Source: Mesorhabditis belari (Eukaryota; Nematoda; Chromadorea; Rhabditida; Rhabditidae). Taken from it: a stretch of 64,000 nucleotides of DNA. Positions 22,001-33,483 of the stretch are shown piece after piece. Position numbers and translations under genes: made by a program. The notes beneath the pieces were generated by a model. That model made no database searches, was not told the DNA's origin, and was given only the letters and a program-made list of their open reading frames with translations. Each line of letters begins with the position of its first letter. Position 1 is the stretch's first letter. The DNA lies in the NCBI GenBank assembly GCA_958450365.1, contig CAUEEP010000916.1, positions 434,001 through 498,000 of the forward strand, given 5' to 3'.

Positions 22001-25000
22001 CTTTCTATAGTAACTCTAGATTCCGATGATTGCAACAACTACCCCATCACCTCCAGCACTTCAATGTGCTCCTCAATGTCAGCCATCGTGCGATACACGA
22101 TGTCTGTTAGCTCTTCAAATTGAGACCCAACTCCAGCTGCAGACAACACAGCCGACAAGCTATTGGACAGGTAAAATCCCGATCTTAGTCAGTACAGTAA
22201 GACAAGACTACAGTAATCCAGCTGAAATGAGTGGGTAGTTTTTTAAATGTCTAATAAAAGCTAAAGTATTTAGGCTATTGAATAACTTAGCTAAATCTGA
22301 GACAGAATACTTTAGCCTTACCGTATTTTTTTAAGAAAACAGCTTAACTTTTGAAATATAAACAATTCTTGGGCTTTAAAAGAACTACAGTACCTTTTTA
22401 AAAGTACTGTAGTTCTTTTAAAGCTATTGAATAACTACAGTACCTTTTTAAAGGTACTGTAGTCCTCTATCTCGTCACAACTTTTAGATTTAACTAAATT
22501 TCACCTAAATAAACCCAACGTTCAAATTTCAGCTCCCACTTGTGCTCCAGCATGTCAACCGGATTGTTCGGAGAGTTGTTTGAGCGAGTTGGTGGTGGAT
22601 TTAGAGATACCGATCGTTAAATCGTGTCTCCCACAATGTCAGCCATCATGCAAGCCACAATGTATCAAGCAGGTACAATAAAAATTAGAATAAGAACGAA
22701 AATATTGGGTTGTCCAGTTATGAATGCGCGTTTTTACTATTTTGTAAATTTCTCAAGATCTCGAACAGATGTATATGAGTGTTATATATCATTCGAAAGC
22801 TGAAGATCTCCTCTACATTTTGATATAAAAACCTTTGGAATTTGTTCAGCTTTTGGGCAAATTGACTTCACAAAGGGAGAGGTCGTTTTCGAAAAAACCC
22901 ATTTCAGTTTAGCTATTCCTCAAGTTTTATGGTGTAAAATAACCGCCCAGAAAAGAAAAGAAAAGTAAAGATGATCTGAAATTGTTATATTTAAAAAAAG
23001 TTGTATTGATATATCTATTGACCAAACATCAAACGGTTAACTCACTTTGAGCGGAGCCAAAACTTGATCCAAAGGCACCCTTCCATTTTTTGGCCACCTC
23101 TTCTTCTGTGCAGTCAATTTGCCCAAAAGCTGAACAAATTCAAAAACTTTTTATATCAAAATGTAGAGGAGATCTTCAGCTTTCGAATGATACTCATATA
23201 TATCTTTTTCTTGATTTCGGTATCTTGGGAAATTTAAAAAATAGTAAAAAACGCGCATTCATAACTGGACAACCCAATAGTAAACTTTACAGTACACAAT
23301 GACCACCCTCCGGCCATCAACCCCATCATGCACTCCAGTGTGTCAACCAGCCTGTGATCCGATTTGTATCACCCAATTTCAAATCGCCATTCAAAAAGTC
23401 GCCACGACGAAAGCGACAACGATGAGGTAGCTGAATGTTTATTTCTTTGTACTTTGTACTTTGTACTTTTTATGCTAAAACTTTAGAACTTGCATCCAAA
23501 CATGTCAACCCCTTTGTGACAATGCCTGCATCGCGAGTTATCAAGTTCAAATGACCCAACCAGCAGCCACTGTCACTTCAAATGTAAGAACTGCTTATTG
23601 GGCTTGTACTTTGTGTTGGTGCACTCATTTTATGCTGTTGCGAGGAAAATAGAGAATCGAGTGTACTGGAAAAGTGATGGTTTCCATTTGGGGCATATGT
23701 ACACCCCTGAACAAGTCAGGCATCGTACCAGAGCTTTGATAATGATAATACTTGATAAAGTAATGACTTGTAAATACCAGATAATGCAGACATTCCAACT
23801 GGGCTTTAGAGTTTTCAAGCCAAGTCAATGCAGGCAAGGATTAGGCCAGGCCAGGTCAAGGACTAGGTTCAAGTATAGTACCCCAAGATCTAGATCCAGG
23901 TTCCACTGGTTCAGGCCAGGTGTAGATCCAGGTCCAGGTCTAGGTCTAGAGCTGGTCCAGGTCTAGGTTTAGAACCAGGTCAGTGCCAGATCTGAACCTG
24001 GCCAAGCCTTGCCTGGGCCTAGATTTTGATCACTTCTGCCTCGCCTGCTCTCTTACAACGTATGTACAATCCTCCTAGAATTGCCTCCCCGCTTGTCAAC
24101 CGATTTGCGACCAACAGTGCATCAGTCAATATCAGGTAACTGAAATACTGATCGAATTCTTAAAGCCAATAGACCCAACCAATGTCCACCACACAACCAC
24201 CATCAATCGTCCCTCAAAAGGATTGCATCCCGGCTTGTCAACCCACGTGTACTCCTGTTTGTGTCAAGCAATTTGCACCCAGCACTCCTATGCCTGTGTC
24301 CCGCAATGCCTGTGTCCCGCAATGTCAACCCGCTTGTCAACAAACGTGTATACAGCAAGTTGGTACAAGCTTCTTAATAGAATGTTTTTTCGTGAGCTAT
24401 AGTATTTTTAGGCTTGATCCTTTTTTGCACGTTTGTAAAGGCTTACCTTGTAGAAAGATTTAATAAAAGCTAGAGATAAACTAGAGACAACATTACGACA
24501 TTTTTCAAAAGTGGACATGTTTTAGAAAACGTAGTAGTGAGAGGATTACTTCCTACAGTAATCTGGTTGCACAGATGATAGAATAGAGCTCGAATTACTG
24601 TAGGATACGCCTTTCTTTGAAAATCCTTACGAACTCGTTTTCAGGCAGCCAACGATCCCCTCCAAACAGCCACAATTCCCACCTTCACATTCACGAAATC
24701 GACTCCAAACTCGTCTCCGCCATGTCCACTCGCTTGTCAACCAACTTGCAATCCAGCGTGTGTCAATGGGATTTTCACTATTGCCGTTGAACAGGTACAT
24801 TAAAATATTATCTAGATATAACTAGCATTATTGATTAGCATTATCTATTTCATATTCAAATTCTAGACCAACACCTCTCCGGAGGTCCGTTGTGAGCCAA
24901 TTTGTCAGCCAGCTTGCGAGCCAACCTGTATTCAAAAAAATCAAAATGCTGATGCTCAAGTAAGAATCTTAAAAGTAGATATTTTTATAGATTAGTTTAT

Positions 25001-28000
25001 AGATTAGTTTATAGATTAGTTTATAGATTAGTTTATAGATTATTTTATAGATTAGTTTATAGATTAGTTTATAGATTAGTTTATAGATTATTCTATAGAT
25101 TATTCTATAGATTATTCTATAGATTATTTTATAGATTATTTTATAGATTAGTTTATAGATTAGTTTATAGATTATATAAATACTTTCTTCAGAAAGAAAT
25201 AAAGTGCGAAAACGACATGAAAAATGTACTAGATAAAAGATGACAAAGTCACTTAAAATGCAACGAAATAGCCCCTTTAAAATCAGACACGGTGGAGATC
25301 AAACGCAACTTGTCGGGAAGGGCATTCCAAACTTTAGTCACACGATTTACGAAAAAAGCTCTAGAGGATTTAGAGAAAGCAGATTCGGGATGCAAAATAA
25401 AAGAGCCACGCCTAGTCGCCAAAAGCCTCGAGTTTAGTCGAAAAAGATTTTTAAAAAGAGGGTTTTGATGTTTTTTTATAGATTAGTTTATAGATTATTT
25501 TATAGATTATTTTACAGATATTCTTACAGATATTCTTACAGATTAGTTTATAGATTAGTTTATAGATTAGTTTATAGATTAGTTTATAGATTATTTTACA
25601 GATATTCTTACAGATATTCTTACAGATTATTTTACAGATTATTTTACAGATTATTTTACAGATTACATTACTCTTTTTAGATCATAGTCGAAGGTCCAAG
25701 CACTTGTGTTGAGGCATGTATGCCGATGTGCGATCCGATGTGCATTGGAGTTCAAGTATCGGTTGGTTAATAAAAAGATTGCAATCAAAGAATAAGATAA
25801 AATAAGAATAAGATCAAAATTCCATAATAAGATCGAAATTTTAAATAATTATTGATCTACGGTATCCCTTTTAGGCTTTACTCCCGATCGAGAACCGATG
25901 CGCTCCAATTTGCCAGCCGGCTTGCACTCCCGATTGTGTCCAACAGAATCCCTACAATACGGTAAGACACTGGGAGTCATTTTTAAAAGTGAAAACTTTC
26001 TAAATTTTTGTATGAATCAATTTTCTTATTAGTACAGTAATTGTAAAGATCGAAAATTTGATTTCGAGTCGAATGAAAGCACAATTTTTTTAATTCAACG
26101 TTTTTCAAAGAAACCCGGCTAAAGATACGAACAAAATACATAAATTGCCAAAAAACGAACCAAAAAAGAGGCGGAGTTAGAGGCAAAAACCAAAAAAGAG
26201 GCATAGCTGAAAGTTAGGCTATGATCAGGCCAAGTGTCAGAGTCAGAGCAAAGCTAGTATCAGAGCCAAGCTAGTATCAGAGCCAAGCTAGTATCAGAGC
26301 CAAGCTAGTATTAGAGCCAAGCTAGTGTCAGAGCCAAGCTAGTGTCAGAGCCAAGCTAGTATCAGAACCAAGCTAGGACAGGCTCAGTACTTGACCTGAC
26401 TGATTGACTGTAGTGAAAGAAGAGTCCGACGAGGAAGAAAGATCTTTATGCATCAATACAGCTGCTTTACTACACGTCAAATTATTCATTTTGAAATTTT
26501 CAAACACTTTCTCATTCTAGGTCTCAATTCCCACCTCGTTAGCCCAATCGGGTGGGAATTGCGCGAAAAATTGTCAACCCTCTTGCCTCACCAATTGCAC
26601 GCAAGATTATCAATTTGAGATCAACGTGCCACAGGTATTTCAATATCTAAAGCCATAGTAATACTAAGGTTTATAAAATATAATATTTAACCCATAAAAA
26701 AATGTTAAAATTTCCGCCCGACGAGCGCTGCCTTTTGCCGTGCGAGCAGGGATGCACGACGAATTGCGTCCAGCGGGGAGTCGCCTCGCAAAATGATTGT
26801 TTGAGGTGAATTGAAGTTTAGAGCTTCTTTGTTTGTTTGTTTCTTTCTTTCTTCTTTCCTTCTTTCTTCTTTCCATCTTTCCTTCTTTCTTCTTTCTTTC
26901 TTTCTTTCTTTCTTCTTTCTTTCCTTCTTTCTTTCCTTCTTTCTTTCCTTCTTTCTTTCCTTCTTTCTTTCCTTCTTTCTTTCCTTCTTTCCTTCTTTCT
27001 TCTTTCCTTCTTTCTCTTGGGAAGTTAAGGTACCGAATAGCAGAGCAATTTCCCGGAAAGCAAAAGGTTGATGGTTCAATCGCCTCTCAGGAAATCTTTC
27101 TTTACCATTCCTTACTTTACTTTATTACTACCATGGAACTATATGAAATACTACAAATTTGCAAAATAAAAAGCACAACATAGCCATCTTAAAATTGGAT
27201 TGTTTTTTTTTAAAAAATCCTACGACCTGAGACAAAAAATTCAACAAAAAACACTTGCACTTGCAATCAGATTCTTTTAATGATATTTTATGAAATGCAT
27301 ATCATTATATTTTTTCCATTATTCACCCTTTTTAGAGGATGTTCAAACTTTTGCGGCACTCAATGCACCCAAGGAACCGCCTGTCCACAATGTGAAAGCG
27401 GGAATCTAAAAGTAAACTCGAAAAAAAATAGAAAAACACAAAATAGCTAAATATCTTATTATCTAAATCTATTTATATGTCGTAGCCGATGAAGGATTTC
27501 AGCCGAAGAAGTCTGAGACTTAATCGGCTAGCCGAAGAAGGTTTCGCTAGCGAAAAAATTTGAGACTTAATCGGCTAGCCGAAGAAGTCTCAGACTTCTT
27601 CGGCTGAAATCCTTCATCGGCTACGACATATATATTGATAATCTGTATCTATTTACCTTGAATCAAGATCGATCGATTTTTCAGATCGAGATCGTGCTGG
27701 AAGAGCCAATCTCTGAAACGGCTCAATGTGTGAGTGAATGCTCGGGCGATTGCGAGCGACAGTGTCGAAGTCAGCGCGGAACACCGATGCAATGTGCTCC
27801 GATTTGTGATCGAGCGTGCAGGGATCGGTGTCCCGTTGAGGTGAGTGAAGTGATAGCAAGTCTAGGAATTCGTAGGAATGTAGAAGGTGAAAAAAAGAAT
27901 AGCTTATGTCTCATATCGTCTCGATCAAAGATCATCGGAGCAAGATCAGACCAACTTTGTCTGGCATTGTATAGCTAAAGCTGTATAGCTGAAGCTGTAT

Positions 28001-28312
28001 AGCATTGTACAGCTCTATAGCATTGTACAGCTCTATAGCATTGTACAGCTCTATAGCATTGTACAGCTCTATAGCATTGTACAGCTCTATAGCATTGTAC
28101 AGCTCTATAGCATTGTACAGCTCTATAGCATTGTACAGCTGTATATCTGTCTGGCATTGGACAACTGTATAGCTAAAGCCAACGTACAATTCGATCTTTC
28201 ATTCCAGGTCCGACCTTGTCGTCAGAAACGTTCTGGCTGCAAATGCTCAAAGGGTTTCTCGTCATGTGGACAAAAATTGTGTTGTCGAAAAAGAAGAAAA
28301 AGATCGAATTGA
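19024..28312 (+). CDS. Large secreted Cys-repeat protein (C-x3-C-x3-C-x3-C modules, ABU/PQN-like)
   Basis: Roughly 25 exons encode a protein of about 900 residues. Proposed exon 1 (19024-19110) gives a signal peptide, MRPPNLFLNLVFIVFLSDL, with a phase 0 donor. The next clear exon (19935-20100) has CPC, CVC, CTC and CPC pairs. From 20275 most exons encode one module of the form C-x3-CQPxC-x3-C (CVPACQPTCLPDC, CTPACQPLCLPSC, CEPICQPACEPTC), with linkers rich in Pro, Thr and Gln. The last exons vary the spacing, ending with CKCSKGFSSCG, CCRKRRKR and a stop at 28310-28312. This is the C-x3-C 'C_tripleX' repeat of nematode ABU/PQN proteins, known in pharyngeal cuticle. Most introns are phase 0, so exons can be duplicated or lost freely. 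Introns carry a MITE, a LINE end and several minisatellites. Link of exon 1 to the rest is inferred. Confidence 0.82.
19158..19408. repeat. 8-bp minisatellite TTTAGTYC
   Basis: About 30 tandem copies of TTTAGTTC / TTTAGTCC with TTTAATCC variants, inside the proposed first intron of the Cys-repeat gene. Confidence 0.92.
22381..22465. repeat. Short palindromes built on GTACCTTTTTAAA(A/G)GTAC
   Basis: Two adjacent perfect-stem hairpins (CTACAGTACC.../...GGTACTGTAG, at 22385-22410 and 22435-22462) in an intron of the Cys-repeat gene. No function apparent. Confidence 0.6.
22705..23277. mobile_element. Foldback MITE, family C, copy 1 (TTGGGTTGTCCAG termini)
   Basis: 573 bp, starts TTGGGTTGTCCAGTTATGAA and ends with the reverse complement, flanked by TA. 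Long inverted arms include GAAGATCTCCTCTACATTTT and GGGCAAATTGA. The other copy is at 43201-43767. Termini resemble mariner ends (TTAGGTTGTCC type). It lies in an intron of the Cys-repeat gene. Confidence 0.88.
23800..24040. repeat. Degenerate CCAGGTCTAG-type repeats
   Basis: An intron segment made of imperfect copies of AGGTCCAGGTCTAG-like words. Similar material occurs at 21710-21780, 30205-30450, 32985-33165 and 36060-36400, always in introns or intergenic DNA. Confidence 0.55.
24962..25197. repeat. 12-bp minisatellite TTATAGATTAGT, left block
   Basis: About 17 copies with TT/CT variants. The array resumes at 25477-25670 after a LINE fragment, so the two blocks were probably one array. 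Confidence 0.9.
25198..25445 (-). mobile_element. LINE 3' end fragment inserted in minisatellite
   Basis: On the minus strand the sequence reads RLNSRLLATRRGSFILHPES, then SRAFFVNRVTKVWNALPDKL and VSDFKGAISLHFK-stop. This is the typical last segment of non-LTR retrotransposon reverse transcriptase ORFs (F..R....WN.LP..l......FK). Both sides are TTATAGATTAGT repeats. Confidence 0.72.
25477..25670. repeat. 12-bp minisatellite, right block (TTATAGATTAGT / TTACAGATATTC)
   Basis: About 16 copies with two sub-variants, directly before the acceptor of a Cys-repeat exon at 25681. Confidence 0.9.
26222..26385. repeat. 17-bp minisatellite AGCCAAGCTAGTATCAG
   Basis: Nine or so copies in an intron of the Cys-repeat gene. 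Confidence 0.88.
26828..27018. repeat. CTTT-rich microsatellite
   Basis: Polypyrimidine tract of TTTCTTTCCTTC-type repeats on the plus strand, in an intron of the Cys-repeat gene. Open frames here are low-complexity artefacts. Confidence 0.92.
27478..27628. mobile_element. Short foldback element with TGTCG...CGACA ends
   Basis: 151 bp with inverted arms of about 45 bp (TGTCGTAGCCGATGAAGGAT onward), flanked by TATA on both sides. The TGTNR...YNACA ends and 4-bp TATA duplication match the termini described for Ginger transposons and the Ginger element at 60928-62980, so it may be a Ginger-related MITE. It lies in an intron. Confidence 0.6.
27965..28150. repeat. 18-bp minisatellite ATTGTACAGCTCTATAGC
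   Basis: Nine near-perfect copies in the last intron of the Cys-repeat gene. Confidence 0.92.
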
Positions 28313-28707
28313 CAGAGGTCGAATTGACGAATTCTTTTCTGAATATTGAGACGATAAATCGGGTAACACAAATCTCTTTGCGAATGAATATTTGGTTTTG
28401 TTTTGATGCGAATTTGTGTTATGAATAAATGTTAATTGATACGTTGGGATTGATCTTTCAACTATTCTAGAATTCTAGATCAATTCCTTGTATTGATAAA
28501 TTGATATTGAACACACAAACACATCCATTCTGGCTCATTCAACTCTCGAGGTTTCCTTCTAGGAATAACTGGTGTTGCGAGAAAAGTGAAGCCCTATAAT
28601 CGACCTCTAACAGCATTTACGGTATTTTCGGTAGCAATTTAGTCGATATTTTCCACCGTAATCCATTTTCTGTTTAAATTTCTTTAAACAATGAAACAAG
28701 TCGAGGG

Positions 28708-28922
28708 TGACTACTTTGCGCCAAATTTTTTTGCGCAATTGGGTCCTTGCGCAACTGAGTCGTTTGCGCAACTCGCCATATCTTTCTTCTAATTGGGCCA
28801 ATCTTTATGATGTTGTTTTCATTTTGTTGCACTTGTTGAGATCTACAAAATGACATCAAAATCATAAAGATTGACCCACTTAGAAGAAAGTTATGGGGAG
28901 TTGCGTAAAAAATTTAGTAGCC
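28708..28922. mobile_element. Foldback MITE, family A, copy 3
   Basis: Starts GACTACTTTGCGCC and ends in a degraded AATTTAGTAGCC. Same arms and loop as 1537-1760. Confidence 0.82.
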
Positions 28923-29089
28923 ACCCTCTAATTTCGATGTATAACTTAATATTATCATTTTTTATGCTTTCGAGACAATTGTCTACAGGTGTACAACGTA
29001 CTTTTGGCCATAACTCTTCACCAACTTATCTAAAGTGGGATTCAGATACTAAATTTTATCTCTACACACATTTAAACATTGTAGCTCAA

Positions 29090-29275
29090 GCGCAACTCGC
29101 CATAACTTTCTTCAAACCAATGGACCGATCTTTATGATGTTGGTTTCATTTTGTAGATCTCAATAAGTGCAACAAAATGACATCAAAATCATAAAGATTG
29201 ACCCACTTAGAAGAAAGTTATGGCGAGCTGCGCAAAAGACCTAGTTGCGCAAAAAAAATTTGGCATAAAGTAGCC
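29090..29275. mobile_element. Foldback MITE, family A, copy 4 (left-truncated)
   Basis: Begins at GCGCAACTCGCCATAACTTT and ends TGGCATAAAGTAGCC. The outer left terminus is missing. Confidence 0.8.
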
Positions 29276-30079
29276 ACCCCCAACAAGTCTACAAGTCTCG
29301 AAACCCTTCCCCCCTGTCCATTTTATTTGTCGTCCCCCCTGTGCATTCTATTTGTTGCCCGCCCCTCCGACTGTCTGCATTCAATTTCCCGCTTTTTCCT
29401 GTCTACCGTATCCTAATCATTTTCTCCTTTTTTTTTTCGTGCCAACTTTCCCCCGCAATGTCGACCGTTTTGCGAATTTTATTGACGAAAATTGCACAAA
29501 CTTTCTTCATTTTTTTGTATTTTTCCCATTTTTCGTTTTCACCATTGTTTACCACTTAGAGAGTTTTATTTTGAGAAAATTTTTGTTTTGTTGAGTTTTT
29601 TTAGGAATAGATGGACTTTGTTTTGTGAAATTTAAAAAATAAAAAGATTTGAAATTCCAGTAGTAGATAGAGTTTAAGATTTCTTAATTCAAAAATTTAT
29701 TTTCAAGTTTAGAAATTTGTAAAATTAAGCAAGCAATTAAAATCTGAGAGCTTTTGCGAAATTTAGTGGGGAAATTGGATGATCGGCCGGGTTGATTATT
29801 AAATTTAGGGATTTATTTTCAGATAATTGATCAATATTTACACTTTTACATATTTAAATTCTACTATTCAAACTTTTAAAGACAAAACTTTTCTTATAAT
29901 GATGTTTCAGTTTCCAGGAACCCTTTAACAAAACCCCTAGGCTATCCGGTGCTCATTTCCTTGCCACAGAACTTATCCATTTGATATTTCATATACTTTT
30001 CTTGCCATATTCTATGCAAATTCTAAATCTAATCTTAATATTTCAGGGGTATTCATCAAGTAGAAAGGAGAGATCGAAA

Positions 30080-31662
30080 ATGTCCGAGCACGAGGATGAT
30101 CATCATTTCGATAACGCCGAATCGGGTGCCGCCGCCACTTTCCCCAAGCAGTGCTCAGCTCTCCGGTGAGTGTTTGGTTTAGCATTAGGGTATTAGGGTT
30201 TAAAAGCTAGGCCTCTGGACCTAGCTGGACTCAGCCAGAAGCCTCGCCAGGCCAGGCAAATCACGGTCAAAAGCCAGCTCGAAGTCTGGATCAAAGTCCA
30301 GGTTCAGAGCAAAGTCCAGATCCAGATCCAAGTATAGATCCAGGTCCATGCTTAGGTTCAAGCTCAGGTCTATGCCTAATTTTTGGTGGACCCTGGAACT
30401 TTCCTATGAGCAAGCCAGCAGCTCCAGATCAGACCTGGACCTGCCCTTGTCTTGCCTGACCGAAAAATGTCTTTGAAACAACCCAGCCTCCAACGAATTC
30501 ACAACCAAATTAGTTCAATTCATTTGCAGAAAGGGCGAGCATGTGATGATCAAGGCACGTCCATGCAAGATCGTCGAGATGTCCACATCGAAGACCGGAA
30601 AGCACGGACACGCCAAAGTGCACATGGTGGCCATCGATATCTTCACCGGAAAGAAACTCGAGGATATCTGCCCATCCACTCACAACATGGAGGTGCCAAT
30701 CGTCAAGAAACGCGAGTTCATGGTGAGTTTGAATGAGAGATTGGATTGCATAATACCTATGCAGTTAATTACATTTAAATGTACATTTAAAATAGTAAGT
30801 GTAAGCAAGTGAAACGTAGCTGTAGCTCATTAAAAGGTAGCTGTAGCTCATTAAAACGTAGCTGTAGCTCATTAAAATACATTGATTAAAATGAAAGCAT
30901 TTATAAAGATTTTCAAAGGCTACTGTCTCTTTGAACCCGTGCCCATTCGACGAATTCCGACCTATTGCAAACTTTGCGCAGATAAAAGCACAAGTCTTGT
31001 GTAAATCTATTAGGAATTGCAGTTAAAACTATCCCTTAACTCGTTCGATTTTTAGTTGATGGACATCGGTGCCGACGGTTTCCTCAACTTGATGGACCCG
31101 GAGTCGTGCGACACAAAGGATGACCTCAAACTTCCCGAGGATGCCACTCTTTCCACTCAGATCAAGGAAGCTTTCGAGAAAGATGAGACCGGCATTATGG
31201 TAAGGAAAAATGACTATCAAATAAAAAGCACAAATATTTTAAGGATAAATACTGAAGGGTGTTTTTAAAGAGCAGTTGACTAGACATGGTTTTTGTTGGC
31301 AGTTGGCTAGAGTCACTTTTTACATTTTATCAAACAGCTCTTGTTCTCGAAAGCGTGGATCTGAAAAGAAAAACATTTTAGAAGACGAGAGAGCTGTTTG
31401 CTAAAATGCAGAAAGTGAGTTGTTGGCTACTGTTGATCAACAATTCTTATAGTTAAGGTGAAAACACTAACAAAGTTTTACGCTGTTCTTCATAAGACTT
31501 ATATAGTAGCCTAAATATCAAAATTGACGGCCTAGATATGCAAGAGTAGATAATATTATCCAGTAATCTATCCATTTTCCCCTCATCTTTCAGGTCAGCG
31601 TTTTCTCGGCTTGCGGTGAGGAGGCTGTGATGGGCTTCAAGAACATGCCCAAGGATCAGTAA
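30080..31662 (+). CDS. iff-2: Translation initiation factor eIF5A (hypusine-containing)
   Basis: eIF5A helps ribosomes through Pro-rich and other stalling sequences and works in elongation and termination. Exons 30080-30165, 30530-30722, 31056-31199 and 31594-31662 give 163 codons, close to the family size (154-161). The hypusine loop is visible as [12 protein letters not shown] with the modified lysine at residue 53 (the K before HGHAK). Other conserved blocks: [25 protein letters not shown], the OB-fold strand with LMDIGADGF, and [12 protein letters not shown] at the end. Codons are markedly C-ending and clean compared with neighbours, as expected for a highly expressed gene. Nematodes have germline and somatic paralogues (iff-1, iff-2); the symbol given is the closer-looking one and not certain. 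Confidence 0.96.
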
Positions 31663-32451
31663 AGATCCCCAACAACAAACAAACAACAACAACAATTCCA
31701 TCATCACACAAAATCTGTTATCCTTTATAAAATTCTCTTTTTCCTAAAGCATTCTCTTATCGATTTTTTTTTTAATTTTTTGAGGTAGCCGTGTGGGAAA
31801 TGGGTCACACGTGTTGCTCTCGATTATATATTTTTTTTCCTTTTTTTTGTTAGCCCCAGTTTAAGATCAGCGCAAAAAGGGTGGGTTTAGAGGTACGGTA
31901 ATCTTTGGTATGGTTTAGGAAAGGTGTCATTTAGCATGAAGGGCTCATTGTTTCAAGGGTCAGGCGTTTAAATGCAAATTTGAAATAGGCAGCCATTTGA
32001 GTGGGAATTTGAAAAGTTTTCATTTAAATTGCAAATTCATCTCGTGTACCAGATAGTGAGCGTTTCTGTGAAAACACGATTTCCCATCTTCAATTGATTC
32101 AACCACTTTCCCCCCCCTGAAAATGTTAGTTATCGGTTCAACAATTCTTTCTCTTTTTTTATGAGATTTGGATTGGAGAAACTGAATATTTTATTTGTTT
32201 TCTTTTTCTTTTTCTTTTTGTTCAACAGGCGGTGAAAAGTAAATGTTCCCTTTTTTCAATTTTTCTTTTTTTATTTTTCTTTTATCTATATGTTATTTTT
32301 CTCTGATGCCGGCGTGGTGTCGAGTTGTTCGAATAAATTATTATCCGCATTATTAAAAATTTACATATCCACCCTAAACACTTTAACAGAAACACAGCAA
32401 TGAGCTACAGTAAGTTTTTTTAAACAAAAAAAAAACGATAGAAAACAAAGT
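31663..32451. other. eIF5A 3' UTR and downstream DNA
   Basis: Starts with an ACAA-rich stretch after the stop; polypyrimidine-rich; AATAAA at 32332-32337 is a plausible poly(A) signal. No exon on either strand. Confidence 0.5.
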
Positions 32452-32525
32452 ACTCTCCTTGTCCATTTCAGTTTAAAATTGCCATTGGCAAATGGCAATT
32501 TTAAGCTGAAATGGACAAGGAGAGT
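32452..32525. ncRNA. Near-perfect 74-bp hairpin, possible small-RNA precursor or minimal palindrome
   Basis: ACTCTCCTTGTCCATTTCAG followed by TTTAAAATTGCCATT pairs with its reverse complement across a three-base loop (GGC) with one bulge. The size suits a pre-miRNA, but perfect pairing without the usual mismatches suggests a foldback relic. It stands alone in gene-free DNA. Confidence 0.3.
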
Positions 32526-33169
32526 TCTATCACAATGTTGTTTTGGTTGTCCAATTTGAACAAAATTTTAGATGCAAATTTTTCAATTCAAACGAACTCT
32601 CACAATCAATAAGTTCCCAAATATCACAATGTTGTTTTGTTGTCTGATTTCTGATTTCCAAGTCATCAGCACTTTTCTTTTCTTTTCTCTTATCATCAGG
32701 CCACCAACTGGAATTTTTTTTTTTGACTGTTTGTCTCCGGGGAATAAACGATTTTCTCGAAACAGACAAATCAATCAACAATCTGAAATGAAATCAAGTC
32801 TTAGAGAAGTAAAGTTAATTTGCAATTAGAAAACACTCTCGATCTTGGAGCATTGTGATGCATTGGAGGCACGTCATAATGCTCAATTGTTTATGGCTAA
32901 AGTGCTGAAAGTTTGCAAGAAGGTTTTTGAAAAACTTTTCTAAGCAATAAGCAGAAACCAGCTAGCCTTATCTATTTTGGGTTTACTGTGGCCGCGCAAA
33001 AAGCCCACCCTAATAGTAAGCCAGATCTGGGTCTGACTTTAATCTGGTCTGACCTGGTCCAGTCTTGGCATAGAACTGGACCTGGCCCTAGCACTGGCCT
33101 GATCAAACCACTGGCTCTAATCCGGTTTGATCTGGTTCACATAAAGGCCTGGCTTATTATTGGAGACTT

Positions 33170-33483
33170 GAAGCTGGTTTCAAGGAGCTGGTTTCAAGGA
33201 GCTGGTTTCAAGGAGCTGGTTTCAAGGAGCTGGCTTCAAGGAGCTGGCTTCAAGGAGCTGGCTTCAAGGAGCTGGCTTCAAGGAGCTGGCTTCAAGGAGC
33301 TGGCTTCAAGGAGCTGGCTTCAAGGAGCTGGCTTCAAGGAGCTGGCTTCAAGGAGCTGGCTTCAAGGAGCTGGCTTCAAGGAGCTGGCTTCAAGGAGCTG
33401 GCTTCAAGGAGCTGGCTTCAAGGAGCTGGCTTCAAGGAGCTGGCTTCAAGGAGCTGGCTTCAAGGAGCTGGCTTCAAGGAGCT
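33170..33483. repeat. 14-bp minisatellite GGAGCTGGCTTCAA
   Basis: About 22 highly homogeneous copies; the first four have GGTTTC instead of GGCTTC. The 176-codon open frame through it is an artefact of 3 x 14 bp = 14 codons. Confidence 0.95.

Larger units (their letters stand above)
28313..30079. other. Intergenic region with two family A MITEs, eIF5A promoter
   Basis: Holds AATAAA at 28424-28429 (likely poly(A) signal of the Cys-repeat gene), MITEs at 28708-28922 and 29090-29275, and polypyrimidine DNA (29310-29460). A TATTTCAG acceptor at 30040-30047 precedes the eIF5A start by 32 bases and is a likely leader-splice site. No further exon seen. Confidence 0.5.

Noticed and set aside
26705..27183. 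Low-complexity frames (Lys/Glu-rich on one strand, Phe/Ser-rich on the other)
   Set aside because: CTTT microsatellite in an intron of the Cys-repeat gene.
33170..33483. 176-codon open frame with SWLQGAGFKEL-type repeats
   Set aside because: It is the 14-bp minisatellite read through; a unit not divisible by three without stops gives long open frames in several phases.
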